A DNA stretch of 64,000 nt from Niveispirillum sp943371025. GTDB lineage: Bacteria > Pseudomonadota > Alphaproteobacteria > Azospirillales > Azospirillaceae. A program made the position numbers and the translations under genes. Numbering within the stretch: the first letter of the stretch is position 1; every line of letters begins with the position of its first letter. The notes below the pieces were generated by a model, which worked only from the letters and a program-made list of their open reading frames with translations, was not told where the DNA came from and made no database searches. The stretch lies in the NCBI GenBank assembly GCA_943371025.1, contig CALRTC020000002.1:291337-355336 (forward strand). The letters are read 5' to 3'. Of the stretch, positions 35,373-44,243 are shown piece after piece.

Positions 35373-36146
35373 TCAGGGCGCGAACTGTTCCTTCAGGATG
35401 CGCTCTTCCAGCGCCAGTTCCGGATCGAACAGCAGGGTACAGGCGACCTTCCTGTCCTCCCTGATGACGACGCGGGTGACGTCGCGCACTTCCGTGAAGT
35501 CCGCCACGGCGCTGACGGGGCGCTTGGACTGTTCCATCACATCGAACTGAATGCGGGCCGTGTGCGGCAACAGCGCGCCACGCCAGCGGCGGGGCCGGAA
35601 GGCGCTGATCGGGGTCAGGGCCAGGATGTCGGCGCCCAGGGGCAGAATGGGCCCGTGGGCCGACAGATTATAGGCCGTGCTGCCGGCCGGTGTGGAAACA
35701 AGCGCCCCGTCGCAGGTCAGTTCCGCCAGGCGCTCCCGCCCGTCGACACTGATGCGCAGCTTGGCAGCCTGGCGCGTCTCGCGCAGCAGGGACACTTCGT
35801 TGAAGGCAAGGCCTTCCAATTCCTCGCCATTGGCGGTGGTCGCAGTCATGCGCAAGGGGTGCAGCACGACACGCTGCGCCCGCATCAGGCGGCGGGTCAG
35901 CCCATCCTCGCTATAATCGTTCAGCAGAAAACCGACGGAGCCGCGGTTCATGCCATAGACCGGTACGCCGCGGAACAGGTAGCGGTGCAGGGTTTCCAGC
36001 AGGAAGCCGTCGCCCCCCAGCGCCACGATGATCCCCGCTTCCTCCGGAGGAACACCGGCATAGCGCTCAGAAAGCCGTTCGCGTGCGGCGCGTCCCTCCG
36101 GCGTGTCGGTGGCGACGAAGGCAAGCGGCACAGGCGTCTGTTGCAA
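35373..36146 (-). CDS. nadK: NAD kinase
   Basis: This 257-residue enzyme phosphorylates NAD+ to NADP+ in the cytosol. The signature GGDG loop is in IIVALGGDGFLLETLHRY, the substrate region in NRGSVGFLLND, and the NAD-binding NE motif in GLAFNEVSLLRE. The TPAGSTAYNLSAHGPILP motif follows. The short N-terminus without an extension is typical of alphaproteobacterial NadK. It converges on the N-formylglutamate amidohydrolase gene and lies 70 bases downstream of moaA in the same direction. Confidence 0.96.
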   Translation of the reverse strand: MQQTPVPLAFVATDTPEGRAARERLSERYAGVPPEEAGIIVALGGDGFLLETLHRYLFRGVPVYGMNRGSVGFLLNDYSEDGLTRRLMRAQRVVLHPLRMTATTANGEELEGLAFNEVSLLRETRQAAKLRISVDGRERLAELTCDGALVSTPAGSTAYNLSAHGPILPLGADILALTPISAFRPRRWRGALLPHTARIQFDVMEQSKRPVSAVADFTEVRDVTRVVIREDRKVACTLLFDPELALEERILKEQFAP

Positions 36147-36216
36147 GGCAATGATCCCGGTAGCACAGGGTGGAACGCAGCTTAACCGATGCGACGGCGT
36201 GGGGCCAAGCCGGTCG

Positions 36217-37245
36217 TCAGCCGCCCGTCACGCTCATATGCCGGCCCACGGCCGCCGCGCGGTCCCGGCCGATGACGAAATCATGGCCCTTGGGCTTGGC
36301 ACGGATGGCCGTGCGGATGGCGTCGGTCAGCAGCCCGTCATCGGCGCTGGCCCGCAAGGGGGCCCGCAGGTCGGCTGCATCCTCCTGCCCCAGGCACATG
36401 TAAAGGGTGCCGGTGCAGGTCACCCGCACGCGGTTGCAGCTTTCGCAGAAATTATGGGTAAGCGGCGTGATGAAGCCCAGCCGCCGCCCCGTTTCCCGCA
36501 CGGTGACATACCGCGCAGGTCCCCCCGTGCGGTGGGTGCTGTCCATCAGGGTCCAGCGCTTCTCCAGATCGGCGCGGACATCGCGCAGCGACAGGAACTG
36601 TTCCTCGCGGACGGCCCCGCCGCCATTGCCATCCATGTCGCCCAGCGGCATGACCTCGATCAGGGTCAGATCGAAACCCTGTTCCCCGCACCAGCCCAGC
36701 ATATGGTCCAGTTCACCGTCATTGACGCCCTTCAGCGCCACGGCGTTGATCTTCACTTCCAGCCCGGCGCGCTTGGCGGCTTCCAGCCCGTCCAGAACCT
36801 GGGCCAGTCGGCCCCAGCGGGTGATGGCGGCGAAACGGTCGGCATCCAGCGTGTCGATCGACACATTGATGCGGCGCACGCCGGCCGCGCGCAGATCGTC
36901 GGCATAGCGGGCCAGCTGGCTGCCATTGGTGGTCAGCGTCAGCTCGTCCAGCGCGCCGGACCGGACATGCCGGCCCAGGCTTCGGATCAGTTCCATGATA
37001 TTGCGCCGGACCAGTGGCTCGCCACCCGTCAGGCGCAGCCGGCGTGTCCCCATGGCGACGAAGGCCGAACAGAGCCTGTCCAGTTCCTCCAGCGACAGGA
37101 TGTCGGCCTTGGGCAGGAAGGTCATGTCTTCCGACATGCAGTAGACGCAGCGGAAATCGCAGCGATCGGTCACCGACACGCGCACATAGGTGATGGCGCG
37201 TCCGAACGGATCGATCAGGGGGGCAGACGGGGTGGCGACTGTCAT
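36217..37245 (-). CDS. moaA: GTP 3',8-cyclase (molybdenum cofactor biosynthesis)
   Basis: This 342-residue radical SAM enzyme catalyses the first step of molybdenum cofactor synthesis from GTP. The N-terminal radical cluster motif is CDFRCVYC, followed by TGGEPLVR. The C-terminal second cluster is in NFCESCNRVRVTCTG with a further Cys in YMCLGQ. The family-typical Gly-Gly end (SVTGG) is present and needed for activity. The ATG at 37245 starts TVATPSAPLIDPFGR, the usual beginning. No other moa genes are nearby. Confidence 0.96.
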   Translation of the reverse strand: MTVATPSAPLIDPFGRAITYVRVSVTDRCDFRCVYCMSEDMTFLPKADILSLEELDRLCSAFVAMGTRRLRLTGGEPLVRRNIMELIRSLGRHVRSGALDELTLTTNGSQLARYADDLRAAGVRRINVSIDTLDADRFAAITRWGRLAQVLDGLEAAKRAGLEVKINAVALKGVNDGELDHMLGWCGEQGFDLTLIEVMPLGDMDGNGGGAVREEQFLSLRDVRADLEKRWTLMDSTHRTGGPARYVTVRETGRRLGFITPLTHNFCESCNRVRVTCTGTLYMCLGQEDAADLRAPLRASADDGLLTDAIRTAIRAKPKGHDFVIGRDRAAAVGRHMSVTGG

Positions 37246-37419
37246 GGTTCGACGGATATAGCGCCTTTGGCTGGCCCGTCCAAGGCCGCCCACACGAAAG
37301 ATGCAGCACGCGGCCTTGTTTTAGCCACCGCCGCCTGGAACATTGTATGTTAACGGAACTGCAAGCGGCCCGCCGCGCCCAACCACCAACCCGTTCCTGA
37401 CGAGACGGATCCAGAGAGC

Positions 37420-39348
37420 ATGCGCAAGATTGCCGTAACCCTGTCCGTGGTGCTGCTGCTGGTGATGGCGGCGGCCGTGGCCCTGCCCTTCCTGGTGCCG
37501 GTGGGCGCCATCGTGGCGCAGGTGGAACGGGAAGTGGAGGCAACGACGAGCCGGGCCTTGACCATCGGCGGCCGTGTCGACCTGTCCTATTTCCCGTCGA
37601 TTGCCGTGACGGCGGACGATGTGCGCTTCGCCGGCATCCGGCAGGGCGAGGATCTGTTGCGGGTGAAGCGCATGGCCGTGCGCCTGCGCCTGATGCCCTT
37701 GCTGCGCGGCAAGGCGGAGGTGGAGAAATTCGTCCTGACGGAGCCGTTCATCGATCTGACAGTCGATCGGCAGGGCAAGCCCAACTGGGATATCAGCATG
37801 GCCCCGGCCGCGGCATCGGCTGCAGACGCTCCGCCCAAAGGCGCAGGCCTGATGGCCGACCTGTCGCTGTCGGATGTGGAGGTGGTGAATGGCCGCCTGC
37901 GCTATGCCGATGCCCGCACGGGGCTGGTGCGCGAGGCGACGGCGGTGGATGTCACCCTGTCGCTGCCGGCCCTGGATTCGCCCATGACGCTGGAGGCCGG
38001 GCTGCTGCTGAACGGCACCAGGGTGGTGCTGGATATGGGCATTGATCCGGTGCGGCCGCTGCTGGCCGGCGGCGGGTCCGCATTGACCCTGCGGTTGGCC
38101 GGTGCCGGGTCCCAACTGGACGTGAAGGGCCGGGTGGAACGCAAGGGAGAGGCGCCGCTGGCACTGGCGGGCGATCTGTCGCTGTCCATCGCTTCACTGG
38201 CCGACCTGATGCGGGCGACAGCGGGCGGCCCGCCGCCCTCGCTGCCTGTGGACAAGCTGTCGATGACGGCGCGCCTGACCGGCACGCCGGCCCGGTTGGG
38301 GCTGGGCGGGATGAAAGCCACGGCCGGTGACCTGACGGCCAGTGGCGACCTGTCGATCCGCCTGGATGGGGCGCGGCCGGCCCTGGCCGGCACGGTGTCG
38401 CTGCCCCGGCTGGAGATGGATCGCTATCTGTCGGCGTCGCCGGCGACCCCCGACGCTGCCGCCTCGCCGCAGACGGGACCCGGCGGGTGGAGCAAGGAAC
38501 CGATCGACCTGTCGGGCCTGAAATCGGCGGACCTGGACCTGACCCTGCGTCTTGCCGGCCTGGTGGTGAAGGGAGTGGAGGCGGGGGCGACTACCCTGAC
38601 GCTGAAGCTGACCGATGGACGGCTGCAGGCGGGGCTGGCCGACACGCCTGTGTTCGGCGGAACGCTGGGCGGAAAGCTGACCCTGGACGGTGCGCGCCAG
38701 ACGGTCAATCTGGGGCTTCAGGCGACGGCGAAGGGTGTGCAGGCCGAACCGCTGCTGACCCATATGGCCGATTTCACGCGCCTGTCGGGCCGTACCGACG
38801 GCAGCCTGGATATCCACGCCACCGGCGCCAATCAGCAGGATCTGGTCGGCAGCCTGAATGGCAAGGGGGATGTCGTCTTCCGCGATGGTGCCGTGAAGGG
38901 CGTCAATCTGGCGCAGGTGATCCGCAGTGCCATCGGCCAGGGCAGTGCGGAGCCCCCGCAGACCGACTTTGCCGAGATGGGCGGCACCTTCACCCTGACC
39001 GACGGCATCGCCGCTACCGACGATTTCCACCTGCTGGCCCCGCTGATGCGTGTGGCGGGCAAGGGCAATGTCAATCTGCCGGGGCGGCGCGTTGACATGC
39101 GTCTGTCCACGAAGCTGGTGGCCAGCCTGGAAGGGCAGGGGACGGCGAAGCCCGATGCCGACGGCATCACCATTCCCGTCCGCGTCCGCGGCACCTTCAG
39201 CGACCTGACCTACACCCCCGACCTGTCGGCAGCGGCCAAGGCTGCCTTGAAGGATCCGGCCAAGGCCAAGGAACAGCTGAAGAAGCTGAAATCCAAGGAG
39301 GGGGCCAAGTCACTGCTGCAGGGCGTGCTGGGCGGCAAGAAACAATAG
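37420..39348 (+). CDS. AsmA family protein
   Basis: This 642-residue envelope protein has one N-terminal transmembrane helix (IAVTLSVVLLLVMAAAVALPFLVPV) and a long periplasmic beta-rich body. The AsmA N-terminal pattern appears (LTIGGRVDLSYFPSIAVTADDVRF ... EVEKFVLTEPFIDLTVDRQGKPNWD). The C-terminal AsmA_2 region includes GSLNGKGDVVFRDGAVKGVNLAQVIR and LSTKLVASLEGQG. AsmA proteins affect outer-membrane assembly and are thought to bridge lipids between membranes. It is followed by a small hairpin (39358-39375) and the convergent DUF3553 gene. Confidence 0.92.
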   Translation: MRKIAVTLSVVLLLVMAAAVALPFLVPVGAIVAQVEREVEATTSRALTIGGRVDLSYFPSIAVTADDVRFAGIRQGEDLLRVKRMAVRLRLMPLLRGKAEVEKFVLTEPFIDLTVDRQGKPNWDISMAPAAASAADAPPKGAGLMADLSLSDVEVVNGRLRYADARTGLVREATAVDVTLSLPALDSPMTLEAGLLLNGTRVVLDMGIDPVRPLLAGGGSALTLRLAGAGSQLDVKGRVERKGEAPLALAGDLSLSIASLADLMRATAGGPPPSLPVDKLSMTARLTGTPARLGLGGMKATAGDLTASGDLSIRLDGARPALAGTVSLPRLEMDRYLSASPATPDAAASPQTGPGGWSKEPIDLSGLKSADLDLTLRLAGLVVKGVEAGATTLTLKLTDGRLQAGLADTPVFGGTLGGKLTLDGARQTVNLGLQATAKGVQAEPLLTHMADFTRLSGRTDGSLDIHATGANQQDLVGSLNGKGDVVFRDGAVKGVNLAQVIRSAIGQGSAEPPQTDFAEMGGTFTLTDGIAATDDFHLLAPLMRVAGKGNVNLPGRRVDMRLSTKLVASLEGQGTAKPDADGITIPVRVRGTFSDLTYTPDLSAAAKAALKDPAKAKEQLKKLKSKEGAKSLLQGVLGGKKQ

Positions 39349-39401
39349 GGTCCGGTCGGCGTCCCAGCGGACGCCGCCGCCAGCGCTTGCGGTGCTGCGA
39401 C

Positions 39402-39584
39402 TCACGCCACCTCGTCCGGATCGATGATGTCGAGCCGGACGGCGGCGATGTTGATCAGCAACTTGCCCGCATGCTCGAAATTGACGGTCACGCGTGTGCC
39501 AATGACGGACTGAACCTGTCCCAGGCCCCAGTCAGGCTGGCCGGGGTGGCGGACGAAGGCGCCGGGCGTCAGGAATTCTTCCAT
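39402..39584 (-). CDS. DUF3553 small protein
   Basis: This 60-residue protein matches the DUF3553 family: PGAFVRHPGQPDWGLGQVQSV, then VTVNFEHAGKLLINIAAVRL. The fold resembles the CarD/UvrD C-terminal Tudor-like domain, which binds RNA polymerase or nucleic acid; that link is family knowledge, not shown here. It is a stand-alone gene convergent with the AsmA gene. Confidence 0.85.
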   Translation of the reverse strand: MEEFLTPGAFVRHPGQPDWGLGQVQSVIGTRVTVNFEHAGKLLINIAAVRLDIIDPDEVA

Positions 39585-39690
39585 TTGTCGGGTTCCAGCG
39601 GGGGAAGGATTTGCCCTATCCTATACCAGTTCCGGTCGGGCCCGTGACCGGCGGACGTGAGGCTGGGGCATTTGGGGGGGCAAGGGGCGT

Positions 39691-40308
39691 ATGGGTGTCA
39701 GTCTGGGGATAAGGGCCGTGGAGCTTCTTTGCTCCCGCCTTTGCCATGATCTGGTGGGGCCGGTCGGGGCCATCAATAACGGGGTGGAACTGCTGGAGGA
39801 TGGCGGTGCCGCCAAGGACGATGCGCTGGATCTGATTGCTGACAGCGCTGAAAGTGCGGCCGCCCGGCTGCGGCTTTACCGGCTGGCGCTGGGTGCCGCC
39901 GGTGGTCAGTCCGCCCTGTCGCCTGCCGATGGCCGGGCTGCGCTGGAAGGCTGGTTCCGGGCCGGGAAGATTCGCCTGGACTGGACAGCCCGCCTGGATC
40001 AGCCGGCGCCGGGCCTGGTAAAGCTGGCACTGCTGGCGGCCCTGATGGCAGAGGAGGCGCTGCCGCGCGGGGGACAGGTGCGGATCGACGGCGCAGACGC
40101 TGCCCTGTCCATCATCGCGTCTGGTGTGGGGGCGGCCCTGCGTCCCGAAATGGCCGCTGCCCTGGGCGGTCATGTGGCAGAAGCCGATCTGAGCCCGCGT
40201 TCCATCCTTTCCTTCGCGGTGCCACGCATCGCCCTGGCTTATGGTCTGGACTTCTCCCATGTCGCCGCTGTGGACGTCCGGTTTCTTCTCCGTCGCCCCG
40301 GCAATTGA
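39691..40308 (+). CDS. chpT: ChpT-type histidine phosphotransferase
   Basis: This 205-residue protein resembles Caulobacter ChpT: a dimerisation helix with the phospho-acceptor His in ELLCSRLCHDLVGPVGAINNGVELL (about residues 11-35) and a Bergerat-like C-terminal domain that lacks ATP-binding motifs. In alphaproteobacteria ChpT passes phosphate from the hybrid kinase CckA to the regulators CtrA and CpdR, controlling the cell cycle and motility. It precedes the chemotaxis operon but is separated from it by about 300 bases. Function is by family. Confidence 0.9.
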   Translation: MGVSLGIRAVELLCSRLCHDLVGPVGAINNGVELLEDGGAAKDDALDLIADSAESAAARLRLYRLALGAAGGQSALSPADGRAALEGWFRAGKIRLDWTARLDQPAPGLVKLALLAALMAEEALPRGGQVRIDGADAALSIIASGVGAALRPEMAAALGGHVAEADLSPRSILSFAVPRIALAYGLDFSHVAAVDVRFLLRRPGN

Positions 40309-40614
40309 TTGCGTTTCGATTCGTCACCGGTAATGCGGGTGGCAAACTGTTCAACCTCACCGGGCGCCGCGCGGATACCGGACAGGGAGAGAAAACGACA
40401 TTCGAATGGCCGAACCTAACCGAAAAGAGGTAATGTTCCCCTTGCCAAAGCCGGGCCCGACAGGCCATCAATTCCATCACGACACAAAGATTTTAACTGA
40501 ATTCCGAGACTCTTCATTGGCCGACCGGCGGCCGGGCGCGTACAAGGGTTCTTCACCGGACGAAGGCCGGCGTATGACGCGGAAACTGGAATTTCCCGAA
40601 ACGGGGCGTGGACC
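40309..40614 (+). promoter_or_regulatory. Upstream region of the chemotaxis operon
   Basis: This 306-base gap shows no gene. It contains a short ORF without coding support and an AT-richer stretch (CACAAAGATTTTAACTGAATTCC, about 40480-40505), and it presumably holds the cheA promoter. I could not identify a sigma-factor consensus with confidence. Confidence 0.4.
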
Positions 40615-43335
40615 ATGGATGATCTGCTGAGTGAATTCCTCACTGAGACCAATGAGAACCTCGCCGTCCTTGACGTCGAGCTGGTAAAGCTGGAGCAGAA
40701 CCCCAACGATCCGGGGCTGCTGTCCAACATCTTCCGTCTGGTTCATACGATCAAGGGGACCTGCGGCTTCCTGGGGCTGCCGCGGCTGGAATCGGTGGCG
40801 CATGCCGCTGAAAACGTGCTGGGCAAGTTCCGCGATGGCGAACTGAATGTCTCGCCCTACGCCGTGTCGCTGATCCTCGAATCGCTGGATACGATCAAGG
40901 GCATCCTGTCCGTTCTCGAAGCGACCGAGGCGGAGCCGCCCGGTGGTGACCAGGACCTGATCGACCGCCTGAATGCCATGGCTGAAGGCCGGGAACTGCC
41001 GAAGGCCTCCGCTGCTGCTACGGTTGCTGCTGCGCCGGCAGCACCGCCGCCGCCCGAAAACGACCCCGAAGAGTTGTTCGTCCCCGTCCCCGCGCACCTG
41101 ACCCATACCCTGGCCCCCGCGTCCCCGCCGCCGCCGGCGCCAGCTCCGCCGCCCAAGCAGGCTGTGGCTGCGGTTGTCGAGGCGCCCGCCCCGTCCGTGG
41201 AAGTGGCCGCCCCGGCCGCCGCCGCTCCGCCGCCGCCGCGTGCCGAGCACCAGGACGAGGTGCGTGGCGAGGCCAAGGAAAGTGCGCTGGCCCAGCAGAC
41301 GATCCGCGTGCATGTCGACCTGCTCGAAAACCTGATGACCATGGTTTCGGAGCTGGTGCTGACCCGCAACCAGCTTCTGCAGATCCTGCGTTCGCAGAAG
41401 GACAGTGAATTCGCCGCGCCCCTGCAGCGTCTGAACCATGTGACGTCGGAGCTGCAGGAAGGCGTCATGAAGACGCGCATGCAGCCCATCGGCAATGCCT
41501 GGGCCAAGCTGCCGCGTCTGGTCCGCGATCTCAGCCACGAACTTCACAAGAAGATCGAGCTGCAGATGCTGGGTGCGGAAACGGAACTGGACCGCCAGGT
41601 TCTGGAACTGATCAAGGACCCGCTGACCCACATGGTCCGCAATTCCGGCGACCATGGTCTGGAAACCCCGGCCGACCGCGTCGCCGCCGGCAAGTCCGAA
41701 ACGGGTCGCATCACGCTGAACGCCTATCATGAAGGCGGTCACATCATCATCGAGATCAGCGACGACGGTAAGGGTCTGCCGCTGGGCAAGATCAAGGGCA
41801 AGATCATCCAGAACGGTCTGGCGACCGAGTCGGAACTGGCCCAGATGTCGGATCAGCAGATCCAGCAGTTCATCTTCAAGCCCGGCTTCTCCACCGCCGC
41901 CAAGGTGACGTCGGTGTCCGGCCGCGGCGTCGGCATGGACGTGGTGAAGACCAACATCGAGAAGATCGGCGGCACGATCGAGATGCGGTCGGTCGAAGGC
42001 CGTGGCACGACCTTCACCATCAAGATCCCGCTGACGCTGGCGATTGTGTCGGCCCTGATCGTCGAGTGCGCGTCGGAGCGGTTTGCCGTTCCGCAGATCA
42101 GCGTCATCGAACTGGTCCGTGCCGCCGACGACAGCGAACACAAGATCGAGCGTATCAACGGCGCCCCGGTCCTGCGTCTGCGCAACCGTCTGCTGCCGCT
42201 GGTCAGCCTTCAGCGTCTGCTGAAGCTGGGCACGGCGGAGGATGACGACAAGCGCGAGACCTTCATCGTGGTCAGCCAGGTCGGCAACTACACCTTCGGC
42301 ATCATCGTCGATCGCGTCTTCGACACCGAAGAAATCGTGGTGAAGCCCGTCGCCCCGATCCTGCGCCATATCGAGCTGTTCTCCGGCAACACGATCCTGG
42401 GCGACGGCTCGGTGATCATGATCCTGGACCCCAACGGCATCGCCACGGCGTCGGGCAATATGGCTGGCGTGCAGGATACCCAGGTCGCCACGCAGGATGT
42501 GGCCAAGTCCGCCCGCCGCGAGGACGACAAGATGGCCCTGCTGCTGTTCAGCGCCGGCGAGGGCGGGCCGAAGGCTGTGCCGCTGTCGCTGGTTGCCCGT
42601 CTGGAAGATGTCGATCTCAACCAGGTCGAACTGTCCAACGGCGAGCCGGTGGTACAGTATCGCGGCAAGCTGATGCCGCTGGTGCCGATCGATCCCAACT
42701 GGAAGATCGTGCGCGACAAGCGCCAGCCGGTGGTGGTGTTCGCCGATGGCGACCGCTCCATGGGTCTGGTCGTGGACGAGATCGTCGATATTGTCGAAGA
42801 CCGTCTGCAGGTCGAACTGGGGACGGAGCGCCAGGGTTTCCTTGGGTCCGCCATCATCGCCAACAAGGCGACCGACGTCATCGACGCCGGCTTCTACCTC
42901 ACCCGCGCCTTCAAGGACTGGTTCGGCAACAACCACGAAAGCTTCGAGGACGAGCGTCAGCACCGCGTGCTGCTGGTCGATGACAGCCCGTTCTTCCGCA
43001 ATCTGCTGACCCCGTTGCTGACCGTGTCGGGCTACGATGTCACGGCGGTGGAAAGCGCCGACGAGGCGCTGGCCCTGTGCGAGTCGGGCGAGGATTTTGA
43101 CGTCATCGTTTCCGACATCGAGATGCCGGGCATGAGCGGTCTGGACTTCGCCCAGGCCGTGCGCAGCAGCAGCCGCTGGGCCGGGACGCCGCTGGTCGCC
43201 CTGTCCAGCCATGCCAGCCCGCGTGACCTGGATCGCGGCCGTCAGGCCGGGTTCAACGACTATGTCGCCAAGTTCGACCGTGAAGCCCTGCTCTTCACCC
43301 TGCAGCAGACCATTACCGAGAAAGGTGCCGCATGA
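40615..43335 (+). CDS. cheA: Chemotaxis histidine kinase CheA with C-terminal receiver
   Basis: This 906-residue hybrid kinase has, in order: an HPt domain with His44 in RLVHTIKGTCGF, a Pro/Ala-rich linker (about 140-225), and a dimerisation and kinase core. The core includes NQLLQILRSQK, MVRNSGDHGLETP, DDGKGL and GRGVGMDVV. Two successive CheW-like regions follow (about 480-610 and 640-770). A C-terminal receiver has its Asp in VIVSDIEMPG. The second CheW domain and receiver set it apart from E. coli CheA and match the Azospirillum CheA1 type. The ATG at 40615 is preceded by a weak ribosome site. Its stop overlaps cheW. Confidence 0.96.
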   Translation: MDDLLSEFLTETNENLAVLDVELVKLEQNPNDPGLLSNIFRLVHTIKGTCGFLGLPRLESVAHAAENVLGKFRDGELNVSPYAVSLILESLDTIKGILSVLEATEAEPPGGDQDLIDRLNAMAEGRELPKASAAATVAAAPAAPPPPENDPEELFVPVPAHLTHTLAPASPPPPAPAPPPKQAVAAVVEAPAPSVEVAAPAAAAPPPPRAEHQDEVRGEAKESALAQQTIRVHVDLLENLMTMVSELVLTRNQLLQILRSQKDSEFAAPLQRLNHVTSELQEGVMKTRMQPIGNAWAKLPRLVRDLSHELHKKIELQMLGAETELDRQVLELIKDPLTHMVRNSGDHGLETPADRVAAGKSETGRITLNAYHEGGHIIIEISDDGKGLPLGKIKGKIIQNGLATESELAQMSDQQIQQFIFKPGFSTAAKVTSVSGRGVGMDVVKTNIEKIGGTIEMRSVEGRGTTFTIKIPLTLAIVSALIVECASERFAVPQISVIELVRAADDSEHKIERINGAPVLRLRNRLLPLVSLQRLLKLGTAEDDDKRETFIVVSQVGNYTFGIIVDRVFDTEEIVVKPVAPILRHIELFSGNTILGDGSVIMILDPNGIATASGNMAGVQDTQVATQDVAKSARREDDKMALLLFSAGEGGPKAVPLSLVARLEDVDLNQVELSNGEPVVQYRGKLMPLVPIDPNWKIVRDKRQPVVVFADGDRSMGLVVDEIVDIVEDRLQVELGTERQGFLGSAIIANKATDVIDAGFYLTRAFKDWFGNNHESFEDERQHRVLLVDDSPFFRNLLTPLLTVSGYDVTAVESADEALALCESGEDFDVIVSDIEMPGMSGLDFAQAVRSSSRWAGTPLVALSSHASPRDLDRGRQAGFNDYVAKFDREALLFTLQQTITEKGAA

Positions 43336-43829
43336 GTGCCCGTCTCCCCGCCGTCAAGAAGGCTGGTTCCCAGGAAATCGCTACCGTAAAGAACGAGGAT
43401 TTCGTTACGGCGACGATCGCGAATCAGCTGTTCGGCATTCCCGTGCTGCAGGTGCAGGACGTTCTGGGGCCGCAGAAGATCACGCGTATCCCGCTGGCAC
43501 CGCCGGAAGTGGCTGGTTCGCTGAATCTGCGCGGCCGTATCGTGACCGCCATTGATGTCCGCATGCGTCTGGGCCTGCCCCCGCGGCCGGCCGACGGCAA
43601 GCCGGTGATGAGCATCGTGGTCGACCACAAGGGCGAGCTTTACTCCCTGATGGTCGATAATGTCGGCGAGGTGCTGTCCTTGTCGTCGGAGGACTTTGAG
43701 CGTCATCCGGCGACCATGGATCCGCGGTGGCGCGAGATTTCGACGGGCATTTATCGCCTGAAAGAAACGCTGCTTGTCGTTCTCGATGTCTCAAAGCTGC
43801 TGAACTTTGCTAATATCGAGGCCGCTTAA
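43332..43829 (+). CDS. cheW: Chemotaxis coupling protein
   Basis: This 165-residue single-domain protein links CheA to chemoreceptors. The CheW fold is seen in TATIANQLFGIPVLQVQDVLGPQKITRIP, the conserved GSLNLRGRIVTAIDVRMRLGL, and LMVDNVGEVLSL. It starts within the last codons of cheA (ATGA at 43332-43335), so the two are coupled. Length is normal. Confidence 0.95.
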   Translation: MSARLPAVKKAGSQEIATVKNEDFVTATIANQLFGIPVLQVQDVLGPQKITRIPLAPPEVAGSLNLRGRIVTAIDVRMRLGLPPRPADGKPVMSIVVDHKGELYSLMVDNVGEVLSLSSEDFERHPATMDPRWREISTGIYRLKETLLVVLDVSKLLNFANIEAA

Positions 43830-43856
43830 CCCGCGTCCTGCATGCGAGGTCCGTTA

Positions 43857-44222
43857 ATGAAGTCCTGTCTCGTCGTCGATGACAGCCGCGTCGTCCGCAA
43901 GGTAGCGCGCAAGATCCTGGAAGAACTCGGCTTCGCCTGTGATGAAGCCGAGGATGGCAAGCAGGCCATGGATTATTGCGCCAAGCAGATGCCGGACGCG
44001 ATCCTGTTGGATTGGAACATGCCGGTGATGACTGGCATCGAATTCCTGCGCCGGTTGCGCAAGATGACGGGCGGGCAGGGGCCCAAGGTCGTTTTCTGTA
44101 CGACGGAAAACGACCTGGCCCATATCCAGGAGGCCCTGTCGGCCGGCGCCAATGAATATATCATGAAGCCGTTCGACAGTGACATCATCCAGACCAAGTT
44201 CCAGCAGGTCGGCCTCCTCTGA
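43857..44222 (+). CDS. cheY: Chemotaxis response regulator
   Basis: This 121-residue single receiver domain has the acidic pair in VVDDSRVV, the phospho-acceptor in AILLDWNMPVMTG, a Thr in FCTTEND and the Lys in YIMKPFD. It should be phosphorylated by CheA and act on the flagellar motor or as a phosphate sink. The ATG at 43857 is chosen over the one at 43842 because GCGAGGT lies at 43845-43850. It sits between cheW and cheB in the operon. Confidence 0.95.
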   Translation: MKSCLVVDDSRVVRKVARKILEELGFACDEAEDGKQAMDYCAKQMPDAILLDWNMPVMTGIEFLRRLRKMTGGQGPKVVFCTTENDLAHIQEALSAGANEYIMKPFDSDIIQTKFQQVGLL

Positions 44223-44243
44223 GGTCGTCCGGGATTGCAGGCA

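Noticed and set aside
39358..39375. Hairpin GGCGTCC/GGACGCC after the AsmA gene as a terminator
   Set aside because: The 7-bp stem has no T-run on either side; it is noted in the gene entry but not called.
40406..40630. 74-codon ORF before cheA
   Set aside because: It overlaps the cheA start, has no ribosome site and looks like random polar sequence.
40477..43212. 911-codon open frame antisense to cheA
   Set aside because: Mirror of the cheA codons; no ribosome site and no recognisable domain.
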